From: a bacterium | Lineage (GTDB): Bacteria > BMS3Abin14 | Direction of reading: 5' to 3' | Length of the DNA stretch: 12,239 nt | NCBI GenBank assembly: GCA_022865845.1 | Contig: JALHUC010000320.1 | Coordinates: 1-12,239, forward strand | Part shown: positions 5,830 to 12,009 of the stretch, piece after piece | How positions within the stretch are numbered: the first letter of the stretch is position 1 | Layout: each line of letters opens with the position of its first letter | Position numbers and translations under genes: made by a program | The notes under the pieces: generated by a model | Database searches by the model: none | What the model was told of the DNA's origin: nothing | The model's input: the letters and a program-made list of their open reading frames with translations, nothing else

Positions 5830-5830
5830 T

Positions 5831-6832
5831 TCACCACCCCAACATTCCCAGCAATATTGCCGTCCTCTGTATCGTCCAGAACGCCCCCAGTGTCCCAACC
5901 GTGTATCCCGGCAGGGCCTGGACCCATCGCGGCCACAGGATCTCCAGGTTTCTAAAAGAGCGTTCAAGCAGCAGGACCAGGATCACGAAGCCGATCTGTC
6001 CCAGTTCGACACCCACGTTAAACAGCAGGAGCGCCAGGGGGATCTCTTTTCCGGGCAGGCCCATGGCTGTGAGCCCCGTGGCGAAACCGAAGCCGTGCAG
6101 AAGTCCGAAAGCAAAGGCCACGATCCAGGGGTGCCGGATGGTAAAGCTCGTCTCTCCCCGCCAGGTGCGCACGATCTCTGGCCCTAGAAACAAAATGGAC
6201 AGGGCGATGGCGGCGTTCAGTGGCGGCAGGGGCGCGCTGGCGTAACCCAAAGTGGCGATGGCCAGGGTGATGCTGTGGGCCAGGGTAAAGGAAGTGATGG
6301 TTTTCAGGAGCATCCACCGGTTCTGGACGATGAGCAGCAGCCCCAGAACGAAGAGCAGGTGATCCACACCCATGAGGATGTGCTGGATGCCCAGCCTCAG
6401 GTAGCTTGCGGCCCGCTCCCCGGCCGACGACCCGCTTATGGTCACGGAGGTGGAGGTGGAGCGCAGCAGGTGGGTCTCTTCCGAACCGTCCTCGTGGTAG
6501 ACGCGTACCATCACGTCGGTGAGGATCGCCTCGAGCCCCGCGATGCGGACGGTCTTGCCCCTCAGACCCCCCTCGCAATCGACGGTCGCCCTCGTCATGA
6601 GGGCGCCGGGAGTCATCTCTTTTCTCTTCCTGCCCGCCTGCGTGCACGACTCGGGCAGTACCGGGTCCATCTTGAGGATCATCTCGCCGCGGGCGGGCTG
6701 TTTCCAGAGGATGTCGTAGCGGTGAGGCGAGATCTCCGTGAACTCAAGGTATCCGGGGCGCGACTCGTGGGCCACCGCGGGGCTAGCTGAAAACAGTACA
6801 AGCAGTATCAGCCAGATCACGGACCGCTTCAC
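5831..6832 (-). CDS. HupE/UreJ_2 family membrane protein with periplasmic N-terminal domain
   Basis: A 333-residue protein starting at GTG (6832); the GTGA overlaps the TGA of the upstream PPIase gene by 4 nt, so translation is coupled. The signal peptide ends at AVA (21), giving a mature start HESRPGYLE. Residues about 22-140 form a soluble periplasmic domain with two cysteines (63, 86). The membrane part has HILMGVDHLLF (H151, D157, H158; H-x5-DH box), TLAHSITLA (H186), LLHGFGFA (H246) and FNVGVELGQ (N272, E276), the conserved intramembrane residues of HupE_UreJ_2 (PF13795). Such proteins are thought to carry transition metals; the substrate is not shown. I recall this family near PPIase and DUF3604 genes in other bacteria, as here. 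Family call firm. Confidence 0.9.
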   Translation of the reverse strand: MKRSVIWLILLVLFSASPAVAHESRPGYLEFTEISPHRYDILWKQPARGEMILKMDPVLPESCTQAGRKRKEMTPGALMTRATVDCEGGLRGKTVRIAGLEAILTDVMVRVYHEDGSEETHLLRSTSTSVTISGSSAGERAASYLRLGIQHILMGVDHLLFVLGLLLIVQNRWMLLKTITSFTLAHSITLAIATLGYASAPLPPLNAAIALSILFLGPEIVRTWRGETSFTIRHPWIVAFAFGLLHGFGFATGLTAMGLPGKEIPLALLLFNVGVELGQIGFVILVLLLERSFRNLEILWPRWVQALPGYTVGTLGAFWTIQRTAILLGMLGW

Positions 6833-7716
6833 AGGGCAGTCCTTCCACTTGCTTTGCTGTCCACTATTTCCGGCCGCTCGATGGTGATCGTGTAACGCTC
6901 CCGCAGCCGCTGATAGATCTTCTCGTTGGCGTCACGGCGGTGCTGGGCGATGAGGTCACGCTTAACCACATCCCGAACCTCCTCGAGATCCGGTACACGA
7001 CTTTCTATTTTTTCCTCGATGAACACAAGGTGCATACCGAACCCGGACCTCACGGGGCCGGTCCATTCACCGGTCTGAACTTCCGACAGCTGAGCGGCGA
7101 ATCCGGTCCCGAACTGCCTGTCCACATCGCCAGCGCGGAGGGACTCGAAGCTGTAGGGCAGCATCAGGGAATCGCCGTAAGGGGCTTCCCCCCCTGCTCC
7201 CTGTGATCCTTGCAGTTCGGTCAGGAGGAGGCGCGCGTCTTCCTCCAGGTTTTCTGTTCGTTTGTCCGGGTTCAGGTAGACGTGGCTGAAGGTGAACTGC
7301 GGTTCGATGCGGTAATTTTCAGTGTTCTCGGCCAAGTACCGGGTTAGCTGCTGATCGGTAACCTGGCTCTGGTCGGCCACATCCTCGAAGAGGAACGTCA
7401 TCTTCTGGCCGAGGCGCCGCTTGATGATAGTGTCTTCCTTTTCGAGCCCCATGGCCAGGGCCTCACGGTAAAGCACCTCCTCCTTGATGTACGACTCGAC
7501 CAGGCTCTCCATCTCCCTGGGCGTGGGCAGCCGCTGCCTCGTCTTTTCCCACGACATGACAAGGCTTTCGACGACCCCCTGCGTGACCACGATCTCGTCG
7601 GGGCTTTGTGATTCCTGGCCGCCAGCGATCTTAAAGACGAGAAAGAGGGCCAGGCCGATGAGAAGGAAGTGAACGAGGGGTTCCTTGAAGATCTTGCCTG
7701 CAGGTATTTTTGACAT
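6829..7716 (-). CDS. membrane-anchored parvulin-type peptidyl-prolyl isomerase
   Basis: A 295-residue protein. The ATG at 7716 has GAGGA 6 nt upstream. One N-terminal membrane segment (about 13-31, LVHFLLIGLALFLVFKIAG) leaves the rest in the periplasm. A SurA/PpiC-like helical region follows (VESYIKEEVLYREALAMGL, 73-91). A rotamase-like domain covers about 140-235 (FTFSHVYLNP, then FGTGFAAQLSEVQTGEWTGP and SGFGMHLVFIEEK), the signature of PpiC/rotamase_2. Active-site completeness cannot be judged by eye. Its 3' end overlaps the hupE-type gene by 4 nt, so it may act as a dedicated foldase for that protein or for exported neighbours such as the DUF3604 protein. Domain call good; client is inference. 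Confidence 0.88.
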   Translation of the reverse strand: MSKIPAGKIFKEPLVHFLLIGLALFLVFKIAGGQESQSPDEIVVTQGVVESLVMSWEKTRQRLPTPREMESLVESYIKEEVLYREALAMGLEKEDTIIKRRLGQKMTFLFEDVADQSQVTDQQLTRYLAENTENYRIEPQFTFSHVYLNPDKRTENLEEDARLLLTELQGSQGAGGEAPYGDSLMLPYSFESLRAGDVDRQFGTGFAAQLSEVQTGEWTGPVRSGFGMHLVFIEEKIESRVPDLEEVRDVVKRDLIAQHRRDANEKIYQRLRERYTITIERPEIVDSKASGRTAL

Positions 7717-7833
7717 TGCCGATCCTCAGTGAGCAGCAGTGTAATAAGGATATGGTGTCCGGGAAAACACCTGCAACATGCCACATGAAGGGCATCCGCT
7801 GCAATAACACGAAAGAGGGATTGGGGAAAATCT

Positions 7834-8016
7834 GGTAATCGGTAAACGGTTACCGGTAAGAGCGTTTAAGATCTAATATAAAATAACTGATCTTTTTGTT
7901 TGTTTCGTTTTCATAATTTTAAGTAGATCTGACAGAGGGTAATTAAAGAGAACGAAGAGAGTCCGTTTTCCTGTTTTTGTGAACGGACTTTCAGGATTTT
8001 ACCGATTACCGATTAC
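7834..8016 (-). repeat. 183-bp long inverted repeat, arm B
   Basis: Reverse complement of 5560-5742 at 181 of 183 positions; the differences here are at 7876 and 8010. It lies 117 bp upstream of the PPIase start, so the cassette would be transcribed just after or from within this arm. I could not pick a convincing promoter inside it. Confidence 0.9.
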
Positions 8017-8049
8017 TGATTACCCGTCTTCGTTTTTCAAACTCCGACG

Positions 8050-8220
8050 TGGCAAGCCGATTACCTGCATTTTTTTGACAGGATTTACAGGATTAACAGG
8101 ATAAGGCTTGCGCTCCTGAATCCTTTTTTTGTCCCTCCGGAATAATTCTTAAGATATTAGTCCTTCCCGTGCCCGTGCCCGGTTTTTAGATCAAGAACCG
8201 GGTGCGGGCTCGGGTTCGGG
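8050..8220. repeat. composite intergenic phrase, copy at 8050
   Basis: The order is GATTACCTGCATTTTTTTGA, ACAGGATTAACAGGATAAGG, GCGCTCCTGAATCC, a T-run, CCCTCCGGAATA, GTCCTTCCCG, CCCGTG hexamers, a hairpin, then GGGTTCGGG. The copy at 11061-11220 has most of the same blocks in the same order with different spacers. Confidence 0.65.
8200..8220 (+). repeat. G-quadruplex-type motif
   Basis: Four GGG runs at 8200-8202, 8206-8208, 8212-8214 and 8218-8220, each separated by exactly 3 nt (TGC, CTC, TTC). This is an ideal short-loop pattern on the plus strand, in the 3' region of the DUF3604 gene (C-rich in that mRNA). Confidence 0.75.
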
Positions 8221-8223
8221 TTT

Positions 8224-8292
8224 TACCGATGACCGATCACTGATTACCGATTACTGATTACTGATTACCGATGACCGATCACCGATTACCGG
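8224..8292. repeat. ACYGATY heptamer array
   Basis: About nine uninterrupted 7-nt words mixing ACCGATG, ACCGATC, ACTGATT and ACCGATT. It is the cleanest array in the window, ending 37 bp beyond the DUF3604 stop codon. Confidence 0.85.
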
Positions 8293-8329
8293 ACCTACCG
8301 TGCGTACCCATTCGACGCGCTACGCTTGC

Positions 8330-10285
8330 TCAGGGTGTGTACCATATCGGACTCGTATAGGCCCGCTCCTGGAGGGTCAGTTTCGCCTCCTTGGGGATCA
8401 CGGCGCCGAGGCGCACCTTGTCGTAAAGCACCCAGCGCGGGGTCGGGATCTCCAGCACGCGAGCGTAGTAGAAAGCTTTCTGCCCGGCGTCAAAATCCGG
8501 GTCGATCCAGACCGCGGCGAGCTCGGAGGCGCCGATGGTGTTTGTCCAGTTGGCCGCTTCCAGGTCGACGGTGTTGCCCACCGGCGTCTTGCAGCGGCCG
8601 TCTTTGTCGATCTTACGGCCATCCGACACCGCCACATCAAAAATGCGCTCGTGGGTCTTGTTCTTATTGTCAAGCCATCCCTTGATGATCGGGATGCGGT
8701 CAAGGTTGGCGCCGATTGGATCGCGCAGGGCATAGACCATAAAGGTCGGGGCTTTGCCTTTCGGGGCATTGGTCAGATCGCCGCCCATAGGCACGCCCTT
8801 TTCATAGCCGATGAACGCCGGCGCGCGGCTGCGCAGGTCATAGTTGTTGAAATCCCAGCCGCCGAAGAAACGCACCGCCATTCGCGGGCCGGTGGTGGCG
8901 TAGGTTTCCTTGCGCTCCATGGCGTCGAAGATCGCATGGCGCGTGTTCTCGCTCGCCCAAACCCCCTGGTAGCCGGAGGCAGACAACTCATAGCCTTCAA
9001 TGGTGCCGAGTGCCGATTTGATAAAGGGATGCGCTGCCCGTGTCGCCGAAGGTTCGGCGCTGGTAGCTTTCCCGAAGAAGTTATCCTCCTCGGCCGTAGA
9101 CAGACCGGTATGGCTGTCCGTCGCGCCGACCATGCCGAACTTGTAGGGGTTCGTGCCGAACTTCTGCTCGAGGGCGAGGCCGTTCTTCAGTGCCTCGCGT
9201 GCGTATTCCCGTTGCAGCATTTCATCCTTCTTGACCTCCGTGAGGTCCAGGTTGCCCTTGTCCAGGGTCTCGAAGTCAGCGAACTCGTCATTGGGCGACA
9301 GGACCGGGTGCGCCTCTCCGTCACCTTTTATCTGGGTCATCTCGTAGAGCGGCTCCCACTTGGCGCGCAGCTCCACATAGTTCTTGTCGACCTTGCCGCC
9401 GGCATAGGTATCCGTTAAGGGGAACATCCAGCCGTTGGAGAGGTTGCCGTTATGGGCAATTGCAAGAGACTGGCCGCCGGTCTTGGCCTCGTAGTCCGCC
9501 AGCCACTGATAGAGGTCCAGCGGGTCCTGAGTACCCAGGGGAGGCAGAGTGGTCAACGGCAGCACCTGGGAGGCCCGGTTCCCATCATCTCGCAGGATCA
9601 CATTGCGGTGCAGGTTGAAGCCTTTGGGGACCGACGTCCACTCGAAGCCGATCAGGGCCGTGAAGCGGCCCGGGTCGTTGAAACGATCGGCGGTCTCGAT
9701 GATATCCTCCCAGACACTGTCGTAGATCTTAGAGCCGGGAGAGTAGTCGTTGAGAAGTTTCTCGGGAACTTTCATCTGTGCAAAATGGGTGATCAGGTCG
9801 AACGCGGCCTTGCCCGCAGCCTCGCCACCTTTCTTGAAGCCTTCATGCCATTCCTTGCCCTTGGGAACCGCCAGCACATTGGGCGTCCCCTTCTGGATGT
9901 CAAACGCAATCCCCATCATGTCGGAATGGTCCGCGATCACCAGCCAATCGAGGGGCCGGCTCAGCTTTACCGGCAGCCCGGTCGACGACTTTATTTCTTC
10001 ACCCCGTGCAAAGCGGTAACCGTCCTCGTGGCCAAGGATGCAGCCGAACAGCCCGGCATCGAGTGACACCCCGGTGTGCAGATGCGTCTCTCCCCAGAAC
10101 ACCTGGCTGGGGAAGGACCGCTGGGCGTAGGGCGAATAGGCCTTGCCGGGATAGAGTCCACTGATTGCTGCGGGACTGGGGCTTCCAATGTCCGACGCCA
10201 GGGTCGGGCCCGGCAATGTCAGTACCATCAGGAGACAAACAAACACTGTCAACGATCCTGTCTTCCATCCTGTCTTCGCTTCCAT
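8330..10285 (-). CDS. exported DUF3604 protein with PHP-like metal-site motifs
   Basis: A 651-residue protein. The ATG at 10285 follows a G-rich SD (AGGGGG). The signal peptide (1-30) ends at TLA-SD. Motifs spread over the chain look like metal ligands of a PHP-type amidohydrolase fold: GETHLHTG (65-72), [10 protein letters not shown] (116-125), GFEWTS (213-218), [10 protein letters not shown] (276-285) and [10 protein letters not shown] (387-396). This is the DUF3604 (PF12228) pattern. Exported, it would act in the periplasm or at the surface; the substrate is unknown, and hydrolase activity is inference from PHP relatives. The C-terminal part includes a basic stretch around [20 protein letters not shown]. 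It lies upstream of the PPIase-hupE pair but has its own promoter and is separated from it by 613 bp of repeats. The family's usual length is similar. Confidence 0.88.
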   Translation of the reverse strand: MEAKTGWKTGSLTVFVCLLMVLTLPGPTLASDIGSPSPAAISGLYPGKAYSPYAQRSFPSQVFWGETHLHTGVSLDAGLFGCILGHEDGYRFARGEEIKSSTGLPVKLSRPLDWLVIADHSDMMGIAFDIQKGTPNVLAVPKGKEWHEGFKKGGEAAGKAAFDLITHFAQMKVPEKLLNDYSPGSKIYDSVWEDIIETADRFNDPGRFTALIGFEWTSVPKGFNLHRNVILRDDGNRASQVLPLTTLPPLGTQDPLDLYQWLADYEAKTGGQSLAIAHNGNLSNGWMFPLTDTYAGGKVDKNYVELRAKWEPLYEMTQIKGDGEAHPVLSPNDEFADFETLDKGNLDLTEVKKDEMLQREYAREALKNGLALEQKFGTNPYKFGMVGATDSHTGLSTAEEDNFFGKATSAEPSATRAAHPFIKSALGTIEGYELSASGYQGVWASENTRHAIFDAMERKETYATTGPRMAVRFFGGWDFNNYDLRSRAPAFIGYEKGVPMGGDLTNAPKGKAPTFMVYALRDPIGANLDRIPIIKGWLDNKNKTHERIFDVAVSDGRKIDKDGRCKTPVGNTVDLEAANWTNTIGASELAAVWIDPDFDAGQKAFYYARVLEIPTPRWVLYDKVRLGAVIPKEAKLTLQERAYTSPIWYTP

Positions 10286-10311
10286 ACCCTACCCCCTAAT
10301 CCATGGCCGAA

Positions 10312-10340
10312 ATTATACATTCTCAGTGAGTGCTGCTCAA
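10312..10340 (-). promoter_or_regulatory. sigma70-type promoter of the DUF3604 gene
   Basis: On the minus strand, TTGAGC (10335-10340), a 17-bp spacer and a perfect TATAAT (10312-10317). The start site would be about 20 nt before the ATG at 10285, leaving room for the SD. It is the best promoter in the window. Confidence 0.7.
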
Positions 10341-10536
10341 ATAATTCTGAGTGGCTAGCCTGCCCTGAGCTAAGTCGAAGGGTGGCTAGTGGCTAGAAAT
10401 AAGATTAAACTAACATGATGTTCAAAAGCAAATTCTTTTAGGACAGAGTACACATTAGTTACATGATGTAACTTGCTTATTAAAATTTCTATAGATCCTG
10501 TTGATCCTGCTGATTTTATCTAAAATTGCTTTTTCT

Positions 10537-10567
10537 ACCGATTACCGATTACTGATCACCGATTACC
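10537..10567. repeat. ACYGATY heptamer array
   Basis: Four words (ACCGATTACCGATTACTGAT, then CACCGATTACC). It lies between a reversed AAAAGCAATT phrase and the TGCATTTTCTGGACAGG phrase, so three repeat types meet here. Confidence 0.8.
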
Positions 10568-10635
10568 TGCATTTTCTGGACAGGATTGACAGGATAAGGT
10601 TTACACAAAAAATCATTTAATCACATCCAAACCCA

Positions 10636-10665
10636 TTGACTCATCACAAATACAATATATATATT
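10636..10665 (+). promoter_or_regulatory. candidate promoter of the XRE gene inside the palindrome
   Basis: TTGACT (10636-10641) and TATATT (10660-10665) are 18 bp apart. Transcription would start around 10671-10675, at or next to the ATG at 10675, giving a leaderless or nearly leaderless mRNA. This fits the absence of any SD before that ATG. Confidence 0.45.
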
Positions 10666-10678
10666 GTATTTGTGATGA
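10641..10678. promoter_or_regulatory. perfect 38-bp palindrome, likely operator
   Basis: Each half is 19 bp, TCATCACAAATACAATATA and its exact reverse complement, with no mismatch and no spacer. It contains the candidate -10 box and the ATG (10675-10677) of the XRE gene, so a dimer bound here would block its own promoter. Autoregulation is inferred from position. Confidence 0.7.
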
Positions 10679-10980
10679 ACTGCTCTTCGAAAAGTTTCCC
10701 TGATCTCGACCTGATCAGGAAGAAACCCAGGGATTACATCGAATGGAAAACCCTGAGGCTTTGGGACCGCCTGCCAGCCTCCGAACGGGATACCCCCGGC
10801 TATCTGCTTCGCATGGCGCGTGAGAAAGCGGAATTGACACAGAAGCAGCTTGCGGAAGAACTGGAGACCACCCAGCAGGCGGTAGCCCAAGCCGAACGGT
10901 GGACATCAAACCCATCAATAAATTTCATGAAACGGTGGGCTGCGGCGTGTGGAACGCGAATCAGGATAGAATTGGAATAA
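10675..10980 (+). CDS. XRE-type helix-turn-helix protein, antitoxin-like, orphan
   Basis: A 101-residue protein if started at the ATG at 10675; a TTG at 10636 would give 114 residues, the extra ones being translated palindrome. The N-terminal half (LIRKKPRDYIEWKTLRLWDR) is basic and helical. The HTH lies at about 42-92: GYLLRMAREKAELTQKQLAE, then TTQQAVAQAERWTSNPS, the classic XRE scanning and recognition helices. The C-terminus is a short strand (TRIRIELE). The layout resembles single-domain antitoxins or small phage-type regulators, but no toxin gene lies beside it. The palindrome over its start suggests it represses itself. It is surrounded by repeats and has no operon partner, so it may be a recent arrival or a remnant of a lost module. 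Confidence 0.8.
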   Translation: MNCSSKSFPDLDLIRKKPRDYIEWKTLRLWDRLPASERDTPGYLLRMAREKAELTQKQLAEELETTQQAVAQAERWTSNPSINFMKRWAAACGTRIRIELE

Positions 10981-11060
10981 TTCAGGGTTTGTTAATCAGA
11001 AAAATCCCTTAGATGCTGTTGATCCTGTCTAAATTCCAGCGCTTTTAAAGCAACTGCTTT

Positions 11061-11220
11061 TTTGACAGATCTACAGGATAAGGCACGCGCTCCCAGGTCC
11101 CTTTTTTAACCCTCCGGAATATTTTTTGATATTCGTCCTTCCCGCGCCCGCCTGCCCTAAGTCCCGCTGTTGGCGGGATCGAAGGGCGCCCGGGTTTTAG
11201 TAACCGGGTTCGGGTTCGGG
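11061..11220. repeat. composite intergenic phrase, copy at 11061
   Basis: The blocks TTTTTTGACAG, ACAGGATAAGGC, GCGCTCC, CCTTTTTT, CCCTCCGGAATA, GTCCTTCCCG, C-rich hexamers and CCGGGTTCGGGTTCGGG are in the same order as at 8050-8220. A REP-like palindrome is inserted between the C-rich and G-rich arms here. Confidence 0.65.
11162..11178. repeat. REP-like palindrome
   Basis: TCCCGCTGTTGGCGGGA followed by TCGAAGGG. It differs from the palindrome at 1564-1580 by one base, which leaves a T-G pair in the stem. Confidence 0.65.
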
Positions 11221-11238
11221 ATTGCCATCCCATGCATA

Positions 11239-11267
11239 TTGTCATCTTCAGAGCTGGACGGTATTCT
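11239..11267 (+). promoter_or_regulatory. promoter of DUF502 copy 2
   Basis: TTGTCA (11239-11244), a 17-bp spacer and TATTCT (11262-11267). It matches the copy 1 promoter in boxes and spacing but not in spacer sequence. Confidence 0.6.
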
Positions 11268-11272
11268 TGAAA

Positions 11273-11371
11273 ACGTTACCACTGGGCTACCAGCTCAGTG
11301 GTATAAATTTCCATTCGGACATTTAATTTATGCGTTCTGGTAGAACGTCCTCTCAAAAAAGGAGGCTTTTA
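11273..11371 (+). promoter_or_regulatory. conserved two-hairpin 5' leader of DUF502 copy 2
   Basis: Hairpin 1 spans 11278-11302: a 10-bp stem ACCACTGGGC/GCTCAGTGGT with one G-U pair and loop TACCA. Hairpin 2 is CGTTCT-GGT-AGAACG (11333-11347); its loop is one base shorter than in copy 1 while the stem is unchanged. The SD AAGGAGG (11359-11365) follows. After hairpin 1, TGGTATAAATT also looks like an extended -10 box, so a second promoter with hairpin 1 as operator is the main alternative. Confidence 0.6.
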
Positions 11372-11947
11372 ATGAACTTTATCAAAACAACGATCATAGG
11401 CGGGCTCGTTTTCATGGTCCCTATCGTGATAATTGTAGCCATTGTGGGCAAGGCTTTCAGGATCATGCTAATGGTGGCTGCGCCTCTGATGGCGTATATT
11501 CCAACCGGCTCCATCGGCGGGATCGCTGTTGTCAACCTGCTGTTATTGCTGATGATCGTATTCCTTTGCTTTATCGCAGGCCTCATTGCCAGAAGCGCGG
11601 TAGCCAAAAGAATATACCGTTCCCTGGATGCCACCCTGCAGGCCATCCCCGGATACGCATTTATCAAGGGGTACACCGACAGCATGAGCAACACCGAAGA
11701 GGCAGGAAAAAGCCTTCTGCCCGTGCTTGTCCGGTTCGACGACAACGCGCAGATCGCTTTCGAGGTCGAACGCACAGGGGACAACGTGGTCGTCTATCTC
11801 CCCGGAGCCCCGAACCCTTGGTCGGGCTCGGTGGCCTATTTCCATGTTGAGAGGGTGAAGCGGCTTGATATGACCTTGTCACAGGCCGTCAGCAATATAC
11901 AGAAGATCGGGCGAGGTTCAGCAGACTACGGCGAGCTGGAACTGTAA
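11372..11947 (+). CDS. DUF502 family membrane protein, copy 2
   Basis: A 191-residue protein, the same length as copy 1 with no gaps in the alignment. The ATG at 11372 sits 6 nt after AAGGAGG. An in-frame ATG at 11330 would add 14 residues (MRSGRTSSQKRRLL) that share little beyond MRSG with copy 1. Membrane segments are at about 6-28 and 50-73. The motif YLPGAPNPWSG and the tail SQAVSNIQKIGRG place it in DUF502 (PF04367). Differences from copy 1 concentrate in the membrane segments and the 75-120 region. The 3' flank (CACCTTTGTTGCTTAAAAGC, then AGTGG) also matches copy 1. Equal length and an intact motif suggest both copies are functional. Role unknown. Confidence 0.9.
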   Translation: MNFIKTTIIGGLVFMVPIVIIVAIVGKAFRIMLMVAAPLMAYIPTGSIGGIAVVNLLLLLMIVFLCFIAGLIARSAVAKRIYRSLDATLQAIPGYAFIKGYTDSMSNTEEAGKSLLPVLVRFDDNAQIAFEVERTGDNVVVYLPGAPNPWSGSVAYFHVERVKRLDMTLSQAVSNIQKIGRGSADYGELEL

Positions 11948-11970
11948 CTGCACCTTTGTTGCTTAAAAGC

Positions 11971-12000
11971 AGTGGTTAGTGGTTAGTGGTTAGTGGTTAG
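11971..12000. repeat. perfect AGTGGTT 7-bp tandem repeat
   Basis: AGTGGTT occurs 4.3 times without error, 24 bp after the DUF502 copy 2 stop. Degenerate versions (AGTGGC, TAGTGGCTAG) lie after copy 1 at about 3797-3810 and at 10351-10397. Confidence 0.85.
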
Positions 12001-12009
12001 GGAAAAGCC

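Larger units (their letters stand above)
5432..5830. other. 399-bp gap: repeats and inverted-repeat arm A
   Basis: No gene. It holds heptamer words at about 5476-5517, the phrase GAAAAAGCAATTATAGATAA (about 5516-5535; a near match occurs reversed at 10521-10541), a partial ACAGG phrase, the 183-bp arm A, and a heptamer array to the next stop codon. No convincing promoter for the hupE gene starting at 5431 could be picked, although AT-rich boxes (TATCTAAT) lie just upstream on its strand. Confidence 0.7.
5560..8016. mobile_element. candidate cassette: PPIase-hupE pair bounded by 183-bp inverted repeats
   Basis: The two arms enclose 2091 bp containing exactly two complete, coupled genes. Near-identity of the arms implies a recent duplication or gene conversion between them. 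The segment could be invertible by homologous recombination, or could be two independent insertions of a small element in opposite orientation. No recombinase or target-site duplication was seen, so mobility is inference. Confidence 0.35.
7717..8329. other. 613-bp gap: inverted-repeat arm B and repeat phrases
   Basis: No gene. From left: 117 bp upstream of the PPIase start (a possible -35 TTGCAG without a good -10), arm B (7834-8016), heptamer words, a composite phrase (8050-8220), a quadruplex-type G block, and a heptamer array toward the DUF3604 stop. A stem CCCGGTT/AACCGGG with an AT-rich loop lies at 8178-8202. Confidence 0.7.
10286..10635. other. gap between divergent DUF3604 and XRE genes
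   Basis: No gene. It contains the DUF3604 promoter, AGTGGCTAG words and a GAGCTAAGTCGAAGGG phrase (10351-10398), a small palindrome GTTACATGATGTAAC (10458-10472), reversed ATCCTG words (10494-10512), a reversed copy of the AAAAGCAATT-TAGATAAAA phrase (10521-10541), a heptamer array and an ACAGGATT phrase (10572-10600). No toxin gene was found next to the XRE gene. Confidence 0.65.
10981..11238. other. repeat-filled gap before DUF502 copy 2
   Basis: No gene. It has a reversed ATCCTG phrase (11019-11031), then AAAGC-AACT-GCTTT followed by TTT (11047-11063), a weak 5-bp stem that could end the XRE transcript but also belongs to the AAAAGCAA phrase. A composite phrase and a REP-like palindrome follow. 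Together with the promoter and leader it spans the 391 bp between the two genes. Confidence 0.6.

Noticed and set aside
8224..8292. Heptamer array as a CRISPR array
   Set aside because: Units are 7 nt, contiguous and degenerate, with no spacers and no cas genes.
8300..9418. 372-codon open frame antisense to the DUF3604 gene
   Set aside because: No recognisable domain and no SD. It lies opposite a gene with clear family motifs and a GC-rich codon pattern that keeps the antisense frame open.
10286..10640. Toxin gene partnered with the XRE protein
   Set aside because: No open frame of plausible length with an SD on either strand, and none directly downstream (10981-11238) either.
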